Assembly (NCBI GenBank): GCA_009746045.1
Contig: RPFO01000645.1
Coordinates: 65,001-129,000 of the forward strand
Reading direction: 5' to 3'
Length of the DNA: 64,000 nucleotides
DNA from: Mesostigma viride
Lineage: Eukaryota; Streptophyta; Mesostigmatophyceae; Mesostigmatales; Mesostigmataceae
Below the pieces are notes generated by a model. That model made no database searches. It was given only the letters and a program-made list of their open reading frames with translations, and was not told where the DNA came from. Below are positions 32,991-64,000 of this stretch, piece after piece. The position numbers were made by a program, and so were the translations under genes. Every line of letters starts with the position of its first letter. The first letter of the stretch is position 1.

Positions 32991-33605
32991 AGGCCTGCAC
33001 ATCGAACAGCATGGCACAAGCATGTACGTGATCGAGGTACATGCAGGAGACCCGTCCGGTCCAGCCTACGTATACGGCTTTGCGCGGAATCTATGCTGGC
33101 CAGAGGTCCTAGTTTAAACCGAATTGTTTGAGCTACGCTGAGTTTTCGCGTTCCGGCACTAGGCAGCATTTGGTTTACTACATGCTGCCTGCCTCGACGA
33201 TATGATCGATGATCGAGTTGTGGTTCATTTGAATCAAAAGCACCAAAAGCGAACGCCGCGACGTGTGCTGTGCTCATAAATCGGCAGTTTATGTCAAAGA
33301 AAAAAAATTAGAAGTAGCAAGTAGCCCATTATATCTTAAACTTGTGGACAGGGCAGTGGTCAGCACTTTACAGTGCTGTTCCCGCGACGTCCCAAGGTAC
33401 ATGTTCTCAACAATGGCCCCACCACATGTGAGAACCAGACACTTCCTCTGGCCAGGGTGCATTCAAGGCAGCAGGCACCGTACACAACACGGCGGCGCTC
33501 CCATGCAGATGCAAGCTACTTGAACATTCTGAGAACGCGGAGCCCCGCAGACGTTTTTATCCAGTCTGGATCCATGCGCGAGTGCCTGGCGAATGCCAGG
33601 TGTGC
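32991..33605. other. 3' flank of the TYW gene, no gene seen
   Basis: About 600 bp between repeat debris and the TGA of the TYW fusion gene. It probably contains that gene's 3' UTR (minus strand). No motif is claimed. Confidence 0.4.
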
Positions 33606-54167
<20,562 letters not shown>

Positions 54168-55380
54168 TCCAGGGAACTAGTTGAAGCGATTTCCACGTGC
54201 CTTATAGCGCTTTGATGATAATCCTTACATGAAGTAAGCATAGCCCAACCTTGCCAGCCGTAGGACGAACGTAATGAAATTTGTCATGCCCAACGGCATC
54301 AACGCAACCTAATGCTTTGAAAAAGAAGCGAAGCCAGCATGTTTGTTGCTAGCAACTCGAATATCCTGGTACTTATGGCTCGATCACTCTTTCTTTCATT
54401 TCGGCCGCCGTTGTTCACCTTCCAAGCTCCTCCAAGTTGAGCTCACATTATGTAATCATGTTGCCTCGATCATGACTTCTTCGGCTGTCACCGAGCTATT
54501 TTGATGCGCCAACTGTCAACCTTGTCGTCCGCCTTTTTCCTCTTACAACTCAAGTACTCAAACTCTCACGAGGTAATAAGAGGACACGCCTCAAATTGCA
54601 TCGAATAGGATTTCGGCATTATAAGCTTAAAGTAGTTCAGAATAGTGAGTTTTATTATCTTTAGTTCAAATGATTAGAATTTAGTAAAATCATTCACGCC
54701 TGAAATTGGGTTGCCCCTCAAAAACCTCGAAGCCAACGTGAATGACAACTATCACTTTTACGGTAACGGCGAATCAATTTTATGGAGAGCAAATTATTAG
54801 CCATGAGGTACATAAGCCACTATAGATTCTCTGTTGCCCTTGGGCGGCGTGGGACACAACAACAACAACAACAAAAACAACAACAACAACATAAAGCCGT
54901 AACGGTGGTAAAAACTACGGGCCATCGCAAGCATTATTGCATGCAGCCATCCTGCAGCCATGGCCCATCACCTCGGCATTGTACAATGCGGCCTCCATGA
55001 ATGCGGTGCCCACTCGTTGTGTGTAGAACGAGGTCGTCACGAAATAACTTTTGTTGCTAGCATATCTGGGAGCGAATAATCGAACCATTACGTTTGCCCG
55101 CAAAAAGAATCGAGTTCAAGTCGGTTTGGCAATCTGGGCAATTGCACATGGCTAGTTCAAAGCCCTCTGTATGGGCATGATAGGGGTAGCTGTTTGTGCC
55201 CGTTTGCGCAAGGGAGCAGACGCTTGCATCCGATAGTTGCATCTGCCTACACTTTTCACCGAGTAGGCTGCTAGCTCAAGCGCTGCGTGGACGACGATGG
55301 CGTTCGCCACACAATGCCGATTGACCTAGGCATGTTACATATGCTGCGGGCCTAAGCAGCGCTGCTTTCTTTTCTTGGAA
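54168..55380. other. Shared upstream region of the TYW and GT14 genes
   Basis: About 1.2 kb between two divergent start codons (54167 minus, 55381 plus). AT-richer than the exons. A CAA microsatellite lies at 54857-54892. No promoter element is clear enough to call. Confidence 0.5.
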
Positions 55381-56328
55381 ATGTCCGCGCTTGGCGCCAC
55401 CATTTGCGCTATACTAGTAGCATTGCATTGCTTCCAGCCGGTGCATGGAGATCCCAGTCCGGTTCAGGGTCGGCCCTTGCAGGATGCACTAGCCGGGCAA
55501 GGAGCGGGTCGTCAAGACACCGGACCCCGCAGGGCTGATGTCCAGGCGAAACTGGGGCGGATGGCCGGGGGCCCAGACACGCGCAGGTACACACAAATGG
55601 AACTTTTGGCCGTATATCTCCGTATGTCATCTTAGATAGTCTCCCCACGTTTGTCACCGATCCCCGCACGCGCTATCACAAGCCCTGGAACTGCAGCGCC
55701 GCCGCCAAACTTCCTTCCTGACTCTTTTCTCGAGCAGTTTACAAGCAGAGTTTTTACGTGCGGTATGAAAACAAAGTGGGGGGTGCGTCCCGAGATAGAC
55801 GCCTGCAGGTGCCTTGCTAAAGGGGTTTGTCCTGGCAAGGCCTGGTGTCAGCTTCCTCGCTTTGCGTAGCCGCAGGGGGGGGTGCAACACTTAGCAGCAT
55901 TGCATGTGTATTTCGAACTTAAGAATCAAATCAGTGCTGCATTTGTGGGTGTGATTAAGAGGACCTGCCACAAGGGGATCTGCTTTTAGGGAATCTGCCT
56001 GCGTTATTTAATTAGGGGGGTTGCCTGAGACTCTCTTCCCGTCTTGCCAAGGTGTCCTGCTAAGCAGGTTCAGTCATCTGCATAGGGTACACAGTTGACA
56101 CGCTAGCAACGGTGGCCACATCGGCAATCCTATGTATAGCTGTACATATGCTAGTAGTATATGAATAACCGATCGCTTTTTCTTTAGATATATGCTAGTA
56201 GTGTATGAATAACCGATCGCTGTTTATTTAGCTGTTCCCACGGCTCTGTCTGTGAGGGTAGCCTTTGGCAGTCATGCACTCAACACCTGCCACCGGCTGT
56301 GCTCTGCATCATTGCACCCCTCCTTCAC

Positions 56329-56381
<53 letters not shown>

Positions 56382-57901
56382 TGCAACCGCACAAAACACG
56401 ACAACACACACACACACACACACACCATACATACACACGTGCAGAAACATGCAGGAACAGCCAGTGCGGCTAAACATCGCCTTCTCCCCGCCACCCCTCC
56501 TCTGCAACTGCTCCGCGGTGCCCACAAAGCCCGAGGTGGATGCCGCCCCCCCCCGACCCTGCCCGCCGCATACGACTAGCATACGCGCTGCACATGCCGC
56601 ATGTCGGCCCTATCCTGGTGGCCGCGACCCTGCGGATGCTGCGCGCGATCCACCACGCGGACAACGTTGTCGCCATCCACGTGGACTCCAGGGTCCCTGA
56701 CGTCGCGTACGACATTCTCCAGGCGGCGGTGGCCGCGGACCCCCAGCTGTCGCGCATGGCCTACTTTGTGTCCCGCGCGCCTGTGAGCCCCTCGGGCGTG
56801 ACGGCGGCGTCCAACCTGCTGCGCATCATGTCCGACCTGCTGCGGCGCGAGGCGCACTGGGACTACTGGATCAACCTTGATGGGGGGTCGTACCCGCTGC
56901 TCACGCAGGAGGCGCTGCGAGACGTGCTCCGCTCGCTCCCCGCCCCCATGGACTTTACCTCGGTCAGCTACCCCACATGGCTCGCGGGGACCGAGCTGCG
57001 ATCCGGCCCCGGCTCCGCCACGGACCGCAGCCGCTGGGTGGACCCTGCGTTGGCCGGCAAGAGCCTGGCCAAGGAGGGGGTGGCGGACGCCAGGTACAAT
57101 GGGCCGCCGAGCGCAAAGGACGTCCACCAGGTGCTGCCGGCTCCCTTTGACGATCAGCACATGGCGGTGCAGATATGCCCCGTGATGCCTGCCAACTACG
57201 TGATGCAGCGGGCGAGCGTGGAGTACTTGATCCATGACCCAGATGGAACCGTGCGCGAGTGGCTGGTCTTCTTCGCGTTCTCGTTTGCGGTGGACGAGCG
57301 TTTCTTCGCATCCGTGCTGGCCCACGCACCGAACAATGGTTCGTTGCTGGCACACGGGCTCGTGTGCGACTTGGCTGGGGCGGCGCCGGCGCTCGAGGAG
57401 CAGGCGGAGGAGCAGGTGGACCGTTTGCGGGCCTGCAAGGGTGCGTTTGCGCGGAAGGTTGCGCACAACAGCCGGTTGCTGGACCTCATCGATGCGGAGC
57501 TGCTTTCGAACGTCACGGAGAGCGACCGGGTGGCGCGGGGCGTCATCGAGGCGATCAGGAGCCAGTTCTTGCCCTACGAGGCGCTCGGCTATGCATCACG
57601 GGGCAGGGGTCCTTACGGTAGCGCGGCGGATGGGGGCGACGAGGATCATCCGTGGAGTCTGGGGGAGGCGAGTATCCAGGCGATGAGCACTGGCAGCTCG
57701 GAGACGTTTGTGGCGGTGAGGCCGTCGTGGTTGCGCCAGTACTCGCTCAAGACGACGAAATATGATGTCTGTCGGGAGCCCTTCTTGATCGCTAGCACGG
57801 GCACATTGCCTGGAGGCGCGTTGGCTGTCAAGAAGGCGGCCGCGTGGGGAGCGACCCACGGTGTCACGCAGTTTAGTGGGTCATGCTGTCCCTTGCCGTA
57901 G
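55381..57901 (+). CDS. GT14 family (Core-2/I-branching) glycosyltransferase, two exons
   Basis: Exon 2 (56530-57901) encodes a GT14-type domain. It opens with RIRLAYALHMPHVGPILVAA, then AIHHADNVVAIHVDSR, YFVSRAPVSPSG, WDYWINLDGGSYPLLTQEAL, DFTSVSYPTWLAG, PANYVMQRASVEYLI and the acidic site motif VDERFFASVLAHAP. Known members add GlcNAc, xylose or glucuronic acid in the Golgi; the substrate here cannot be told. A good first exon is 55381-55586: ATG, a hydrophobic stretch (LGATICAILVALHCF) suiting a signal peptide or signal anchor, and an AG/GTACAC donor in phase 2. It fits an acceptor at 56529, giving 525 residues and TAG at 57901. The junction is inferred from phase; the acceptor AAAG is not ideal. 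A start at the ATG 56540 would lack any targeting sequence. Confidence 0.8.
56328..56424. repeat. (CA)n microsatellites
   Basis: Two CA runs (56328-56374 and 56403-56424) in the proposed intron of the GT14 gene. Confidence 0.95.
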
Positions 57902-58379
57902 GACGGAGCAGGCAGGGCTTGCCATGAGACGGTGGTTGCTGGCAGGAGCATGGCCACGTGTTCAAGCAGAGCATGATAAAATTGCCTTCTATCAGCGCTT
58001 TTTCTGAGTTAGCGCAGTGACGCAGAGCAAGATATGTTTAGCGTTGTGAGCCAGGGTAGCTTTTCCTTTGCTTACATGTGTACATGGTACAGAAGTTCTG
58101 ATTGTCGTCCTTGCATGTTGATTTGCATGCCAAATATTTACCACTATGCTTTAAGATCTACACGTCATGTTTGAATGCAACCTGTAAAATACTCCATCTT
58201 TACGGCTGCCCAGAGAGCATGGTGCCAGCCTGCGGCACGCAGTCTGAGATTCATGTGCTAGCTAGATAACGTGCTCTACGAATATACGTACAGCACGCGT
58301 GCTGTGCATGCGATCAAGGTGTGCATTCGTGCGATTGATCGGACTACGTGTACGCATCGTGTATATTTTTTCTTCAGGG
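57902..58379. other. 3' flank of the GT14 gene
   Basis: No gene seen. A TGTAA motif occurs near 58183. From about 58380 onwards the sequence is the reverse complement of the repeat end seen at 23405-23510 and 25970-26100. Confidence 0.45.
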
Positions 58380-58879
58380 TTCTTCTTCTTTTCCGGGTTG
58401 GTTGCCTTATGTTGCATGCCCCTCTCACCTCCGTAACTTATCATTCTCAATGAATATATATTGAGTCCTACGTGAACAATCCTACGCACCACTCTCACGT
58501 ACTTTATCTAGCACATGACTTCCAAATTACTGGCACCAAGTACCCGGACGTAAATAGTTTTTTGGTTGTTGGTTTACAGTTTGTGATGCATCCCCAGCCT
58601 ATAAAAAGCATAGCTATATCTGTTTGCCGCAAGTTTGGTGTTATATATGCATGCATGTTGTGCAAACAGGTCGTGGACCGGCTGGATCGCATAGTACTTC
58701 CGAGCATATGAACCCTGTGATGCCAGATCTATCTCCTTTGCCGTTCCGAGCTTGGCCCTGGATTCGTTGTCCCCACCGGCCGTCGTGTTGCTACAGTAAC
58801 ATGATGTTTTCTGGTGCCCATACGTACGTGGGCGTTTGGTTCACGCCGCACATTTGAAAGTGTACGTCCTCCGGATTTT

Positions 58880-60460
58880 CGCCATAGCACCCCAGTTAGG
58901 CTCGAAACACATGCCCTGATCAAGCAAGCTGTTTCCGGCCCCACCGTCTAGGTCATCTAGTCGCTCTACACGTAAGCCAGCCATAATTTCAATGCACTTG
59001 TAAGGCTACACATTTCCATCACCATTCATATTCATCATCCTGAACGACTCGAACGCGCGGACAAGATCAAACGGCAGGCTCGAGCCGATCATGGTCCGGA
59101 TTCTCCCGATTTCTGGCCTAGCTGCGCTGGTTGTCTCCTTGATAGCACCGTGTGCAGTTCTTGGACGTACGCCTGGAAACATGGCATGGCTAACGTAATG
59201 ACTGACTAGCTCTAGACGTACGTCTTCAGTGGTTTTCCATTTGCGCGGGTATTTCCTCGTAAATGGTGGGAGTGCGATTGCAGCCATGGTGCTCACCACT
59301 TGACACGTACTCCCGGCCAGTTAGGCTCGAAACACATGCACGCCCTGATCAAGCAAGCAGTGTTTCCGGCCCCGTCGTCTAGGTCATCTAGTCGATCGCT
59401 CTTCAAGCTAGTACGCCAGCCATAATTTCAATGAACAAGGCTACACATTTCCATCTTCATGCATTCATATTCATCATCCTCAACGGCTCGAAAACGTGAA
59501 AAAGATAACAGTAGACTCGAGCTACCCGATGGTCCAGATTCTCCCGATTTGTTGCCTGCGCTGGTTGTCTCCTTGATATATTGTGCACACCCACATGTAG
59601 TCAGTACTTAGGTCCTATGGGGGCCCGCAAGCTTACGAGAGCTAGAAGCTAGCTTGGGGCCCCGGCCACCACCGATCCCGGCGGCCTTCTCGATGTGTAT
59701 ATATACTACGGGTACGTTGATAATTGTTTCTTTACGTACGGCCCACGCGGCGCAGTCGCGTGCACTTATTATTATAATTGCGATGCCTACTAGGGCGATC
59801 AGGCCGGAGCTAGGGATTATAAAGAAATAAAGAGCCCTGGATCAGAGGGAGGGAGAGAGGGTCCGCGTCTCGGCCGGCCCCGGCCGGCCATATGCCTTTA
59901 GACTTTAGAAGAACAGGGAGGACTGGTCAGGAACAGGTCCTGTTTCTCTAGCAGCTAAGTGCCCAATGGCTTGCGCCACAGGGCCCTGTATTGGCGTGCC
60001 TGTATTGGCGTGCCTGTATTGGCGTGCCTGTATTGTAGTGCCAGTTCTGGGACGTTTGGAATCATGGCATGGCTAACGTAATGACGTACTGACTAGCTAG
60101 ACCTTTTCAGTGGTTTTCCATTTGCGGGTATTTCCTGATCGTAAATATGGTGGGAGAGCGATCGCAGCAATGGTGCTCACCACTAGACACTCCCGGCCAG
60201 TTAGTAGGCTCGAAACACACGCCCTGATCTGAAAGCAAGCTGTTTCCGGCCCCACCGTCTAGGTCATCTAGCAGCTCTACACGTAAGCCAGCCATAATTT
60301 CAATGCACAATTAGGCTACACATTTCCATCACCATTCATATTCATCATGAATCCTGAGCGACTCGAACACGCGGACAAGATAACGGCAGGCTCGAGCCGA
60401 CCATGGTCCGGATTCTCCCGATGTCTGGCCTGCGCTGGTTGTCTCCTTGGTATATTAAGA
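58880..60460. repeat. Three copies of an unclassified dispersed repeat
   Basis: Copies at about 58895-59150, 59325-59585 and 60200-60460 share blocks running from GGCTCGAAACACA through CTAGGTCATCTAG, ACGTAAGCCAGCCATAATTT and ATTCATATTCATCAT to GCGCTGGTTGTCTCCTTG. A fourth lies at 27770-28030. Between copies, GTGGTTTTCCATTTGCGGGT and GGTGCTCACCACT match 24.55-24.65 and 25.22-25.32 kb. A short 14-15-bp repeat (TGTATTGGCGTGCC) lies at 59990-60045. No coding capacity recognised. Confidence 0.8.
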
Positions 60461-62276
60461 GTGCAAGGCGAGGGAGATACGGTGGTCGGTCCACGTCGGC
60501 CTCACAGAGCTCTAGCTGGGGAGTAAGCTATTAATTAATTAATTAATTAATTAGAAACATAACTCCGTTGGGAGTATCTGTAGCACATATTCCTGAGAAG
60601 GTGCATATGGCCTGGCTATAATACATTCTAGGCTACTTCCTGCAAGGGTGGGAATGTAAACAACACTTGCTCTAGTAGGTGCACTAGGGCACCTGCACCA
60701 CCCAGAGTCTCGGGCAACTCCCAGCTAAGGGGAGCCCGTCATAGGTGGGGAAGATCATTATGGCTATACAGGAGGAGCTAGGGCATGGCTTCTCGACAGA
60801 GAGCATCTCTCTGCATGGCATATAGCATGGCTAATAAATTCTTAATGCAACATCCATGGGGGTCCCATTATATAGGCACATTAAAATTAAATTAAATTAA
60901 ATTATAACATGCCGCCGTGGGGAGGACATGTAGCACATATTCCATGATGGATGGGGTGGAGGAAGCCGCGTGATCGAACTATACTAACTCTAAGCTATCT
61001 AGCTAGAAAAACCTAACTACACTACTCATCAAAACGCCGCCTCCGCTTGGGGGGAGGTGGCTTGCCCACAGGGTCGGGCGTGTGCGCCTTGACAATCTTC
61101 TTCCACCGCGTCTTGTCCTGCATGACAGTCCAAAGACGGGAGAGAGAGTGGATGCGGTGCTCAAACTGGGCTGGGACCACTAGGTCGAGTCCAGCAACAT
61201 CTGAACGTAGTTCGTGACAGGTTTCCCTACCCGTTTGGGAATGTCCTCTGGGCCAGGCCAGGTCAGAATGTGCCGCCCTGGCTGGCCAAGCCGCTGGGGG
61301 CCGGCCAGACCGAGGGTGGTGTCGACCTGGCTGGTGCGGGCAAGGTGTCCTACAAATGCTATCCTACGCTGCCTAATCTCGTCCGAAACACGACCTCGGC
61401 ATGCCATGATACAAAGATTCTGATGACGGACGCTCGGAAAAACCTACGTTAAGGACCTGGCGGAGCATCCTGTAAACCGTGCCGTCTAGCCGAGCTGCCA
61501 GCTTGGGTGGGAGGGTCCACGCCTCGGCGCCATACGTGAGCACCGTGAGGACGAGGACCTTGAAGAGCATGCGCTTGCGGTGCCCGCTCAGGCCCTTCGA
61601 GCGCCAGTAGGGTGTGAGCGAACGGAGCTTGGCCCAGGCAAGGCCGATGCGGGTGTCCACATCGTCGGCGGTGTCAGGAAGCCAGCTCCCCAACAGCTTG
61701 AAGCGGTCGCGGAACGGGACCTCCGTCCCGTCGAGCAGGCGCGGCAGCGGTGGTTTACTGGAGGCCCCAATCACCATCGCCTCGGTTTTGACACTAATCT
61801 CCAACCCCACCGCCCGCGCCTCCAGGCCCAGGCCCAGTCCAGCCAGGTCTGAATGTGCTCGGGACTCTCGATGAGGGTGGTATCATCCGCATAAATCAGG
61901 TCGGCAAGGCGGTAACCAGGTCTAACCTCGCCGTGCTCTTTCACGTTAAGGATGTCCAAGCCTGGCTCGAACCCCTTAAGAGCAGTAAAGCGCGCACGTG
62001 CCCGGCGCATGACGTGATCCACGACAATAATGAACAGGTATGGGGACAGGACACAACCTTGCCACACCCCGTGGTGAAGGGGGAATGGTGGGGTGGTGCC
62101 TTCCGCAGTCCGCACTACTGCCTGTGAGCCCTCATACAGTCGGCGAATGGCAGCAATAAACGCAGGCGGCACCCGATCCAGAGCTAGGATGGCCCAAAGA
62201 GCCTCCCAGAGAACCGTGTCAAAGGCTTTGATATAGTCAACAAAAATGAAGACCAGCGGCAAACTGTCAGGGGGAA

Positions 62277-62903
62277 TTAATTAATTAATTAAACTCGTGC
62301 TCCCGTTGGGGAGTCACGGAGCACCGAAGTGCTTTTAATCCCTGTGTGTGCACTACAGGAGAAAGGGCAGAGACCCCCAGTCTCCTTCATGCCAAAGGCA
62401 TGCCACAGCTGCAATCGGGCGCGGCTAGCTAAAAGGACAGGCTAACGATCCGGCAAACTGTGGGTGCAATAAGACCCATGTGAGCATATCATAGCAAGGA
62501 GCGTGGGCAAGTAATCTGAACATAGCCAGGGCGTAGCATGGCTGTACTAGGACTAGGCTAAGGCTATGGCTGGTTGTGTACCGTGCGTTGGCGGCACGTG
62601 ACTAGGTGTGTTGGCACAGCTAGGCAACATTCTAGGCATGGCTGCCTTAGCGGCAGTGACGCCAATGGTTACAAGCTAGGGCTATTGCTATTCTAGCCCG
62701 CTGGGGGCGTCCACATCTTGTGGTTGATCATCAGGTCCCCGCCCCTCCAGTACACCTTGGGCTTCTGGGGGTCCTGCTTATGGCGGAGGTATTCCGGCCA
62801 CAGGTCGCGTCGCTGCTGTTGCTGAGCGGGGGTGAGGTCGTCATCCAGCGTCCAGGTGAGGTCGTGCAACCGCTTGCGACGAGAGAGGAACCGCTGCTTA
62901 TCC
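62277..62903 (-). mobile_element. Nested 5'-truncated retrotransposon 3' end with 10-bp target-site duplication
   Basis: TCAGGGGGAA occurs on both sides (62267-62276 and 62904-62913). Between them, on the minus strand, is an open ORF1 C-terminal piece (DKQRFLSRRKRLHDLTWTLD, then DDLTPAQQQQRRDLW, and VYWRGGDLMINHKMWTPPAG) ending in a stop near 62693. A 3' UTR nearly identical to 17.9-18.3 kb follows, then the overlapping hairpins and a (TTAA)n tail at 62292-62277. It splits the RT of the host LINE exactly between the LMEEVRRLP and LVFIFVDYIKAF blocks. Confidence 0.88.
62297..62333 (-). other. Overlapping hairpins next to the nested element tail
   Basis: Same pair as at 17897-17933: AGCAC-TTCG-GTGCT (62333-62320) versus GTGCTCC with GGAGCAC (62324-62318 with 62303-62297). 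Here a third small stem CTCCC-CAAC-GGGAG (62313-62300) is also perfect. Confidence 0.75.
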
Positions 62904-64000
62904 TCAGGGGGAAGGCGACGCACCTCCTCCATCAATCGGCGCGCGACAAACACAGCCATGACAGTGTTACGACCACGACGGAAACCCATCTGAGACTCAC
63001 CCAGGTGTGGGTCCAGCGCGGCGCGGAGCCTGTGCAGCATCATGCGCATGAAGACCTTCAGCGCGGCGCTCTGGAGGCAGACACCCCGATAGTTACCGGG
63101 GTCAGCAGCAGAGCCCTTCTTGTACAGCATGACGCGGATGGCCGTCTGCCACTCAGCAGGCGGAGGCTCGTCAGAGAGCAGGACACGGTTGCAGAACGCC
63201 AGCAGAAGATCCTTAACCGCCAGATCAGGGGTCTTCAGCAGCTCAGCAGAAAGGTGGTCGGCACCGACCGCCGCATCGTACCGCAGGCGAGCAAGGGCGC
63301 CGTCCAATTCCTTCAAAGTGAAGGGGTGGACGACGTCGTCAGTGGCAAGGCAGCCCTCCTGCAAGGCGGGGACTTGGTAGTCCGCGGCCGAGGAGGGGGG
63401 CGCTGGCGGCGGCGGGGGTCCGGCGACCCCGAGGCGGGCGGCCGTCTCGGGGTGAAGCGGCGGGGGGGGGCGCGAGCCCCACCGGTCAAGGAAACATTGT
63501 GGGCCAACCAGCGGTCAAGGCTGACCGGCGCCGTGCCGTCCCCCGTGTGCTCCACCGGGGTGCGCTGCCGCCGGCCGCCGAGCCGGTCGAGGTGGTACCA
63601 CATGTCCTTGCCCAGGTTGCGAGCCTGGCAGGCTTTGGCATCCGCGATGCACTGGGCCGCCTCCGCGTCCTGAGCGTGCTCGTAGGCCTCCACAAGGGCG
63701 GCCTTGAGCAATGGTTTCTGCAGCGGGTCCCCGTTACGCTTGAGGCGGTGCCGGGCGGCCAAGACCTTGGGGTCCTGGCGGTAGAGCGGGCCGGGGCGGC
63801 GGCGGGGCATGACCGGCAGGTGCCGGGCCGCCAGCAACGGGGCGCGGGCCGCAAAGCCCGCAAAAATGGCGGCGTTGGGGGCACCCCTGTCCAGCTCGTC
63901 GACGTCCGCCCGGGCGTCCAGGGCCGACAGGTACTTCCGTCGGCACCAGTTCCGCTCGTGCTCGGCGTCCGTCCAGTCCTCAGGATCTCCCTTGACCGGA

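Larger units (their letters stand above)
60531..64000 (-). mobile_element. LINE running off the right edge, with (TTAA)n tail and nested insertion
   Basis: Read on the minus strand: ORF2 from beyond 64000 to a TAG at 61025-61023, a 3' UTR, a hairpin ACTCC-CAAC-GGAGT (60575-60562), and a (TTAA)n tail at 60553-60531. A separate element occupies 62277-62903. Distinct from the copy at 20.4-22.9 kb but of related type. Confidence 0.85.
61023..64000 (-). pseudogene. LINE ORF2 (reverse transcriptase) remnant, 5' part outside the window
   Basis: Order on the minus strand: a linker region (AYEHAQDAEAAQCIADAKAC), RT blocks AAVGADHLSAELLK, NYRGVCLQSAALKVFMRMML, SQMGFRRGRNTVMAVFVARR, then the nested insertion, IFVDYIKAFDTVLWEALWAI, GVWQGCVLSPYLFIIVVDHV, catalytic DLIYADDTTLIESPEH, DTRIGLAWAKL, YGAEAWTLPPKL, RRIAFVGHLARTSQVDTTLG and a basic tail (KPPPPKRRRRFDE). 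Frameshifts near 63440, 61845 and 61420-61380, plus the insertion, make it non-functional. An endonuclease domain, if any, would lie beyond 64000. Confidence 0.85.

Noticed and set aside
56576-57466. 296-residue minus-strand frame
   Set aside because: Antisense shadow of the GC-rich GT14 exon, His/Arg-rich and without motifs.

Overview
The window reads as nuclear DNA of a eukaryote, most likely a green alga. Genes are split by GT-AG introns with GC-rich exons. UMP synthase has the fused OPRT-OMPDC order. The wybutosine gene joins a TYW3 and a TYW2 domain as plant-lineage proteins do. The flanks are packed with non-LTR retrotransposon debris. The organism assignment is an inference; no marker here names a species.

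Layout. 1-10 kb: a TMEM14/FAX-like membrane protein gene (+, last exons clear) and a tentative minus-strand gene with an IQ motif (5703-9652). 11-17.2 kb: a complete seven-exon UMP synthase (+), 539 codons, with every exon phase matching. 17.9-33 kb: a retrotransposon graveyard. It holds LINE reverse transcriptase remnants, ORF1-only copies, two broken copies of a PD-(D/E)XK-like endonuclease domain, and several (TTAA)n-tailed 3' ends that nearly all point the same way. 33.6-54.2 kb: one 20.5-kb minus-strand gene of 18 exons whose phases and total length (1290 codons plus stop) close exactly. It encodes TYW3, TYW2 and a TYW5-like JmjC hydroxylase in one chain. Its introns hold many tandem arrays and a 1.7-kb TTAA-flanked piggyBac-like element. 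55.4-57.9 kb: a GT14 (Core-2/I-branching) glycosyltransferase (+), head-to-head with the TYW gene. 58.2-64 kb: dispersed repeats and a second LINE running off the right edge, with a nested insertion bounded by a 10-bp target-site duplication.

The most interesting object is the TYW3-TYW2-TYW5 fusion. It would place three successive steps of (hydroxy)wybutosine synthesis on tRNA-Phe in one polypeptide, with no Kelch/TYW4 part seen. A second theme is that tandem arrays repeatedly begin at or a few bases after a 5' splice site. In two cases the repeat unit is a multiple of three, leaves the reading frame open, and resembles or duplicates the exon-intron junction, so length variants of the protein are possible.
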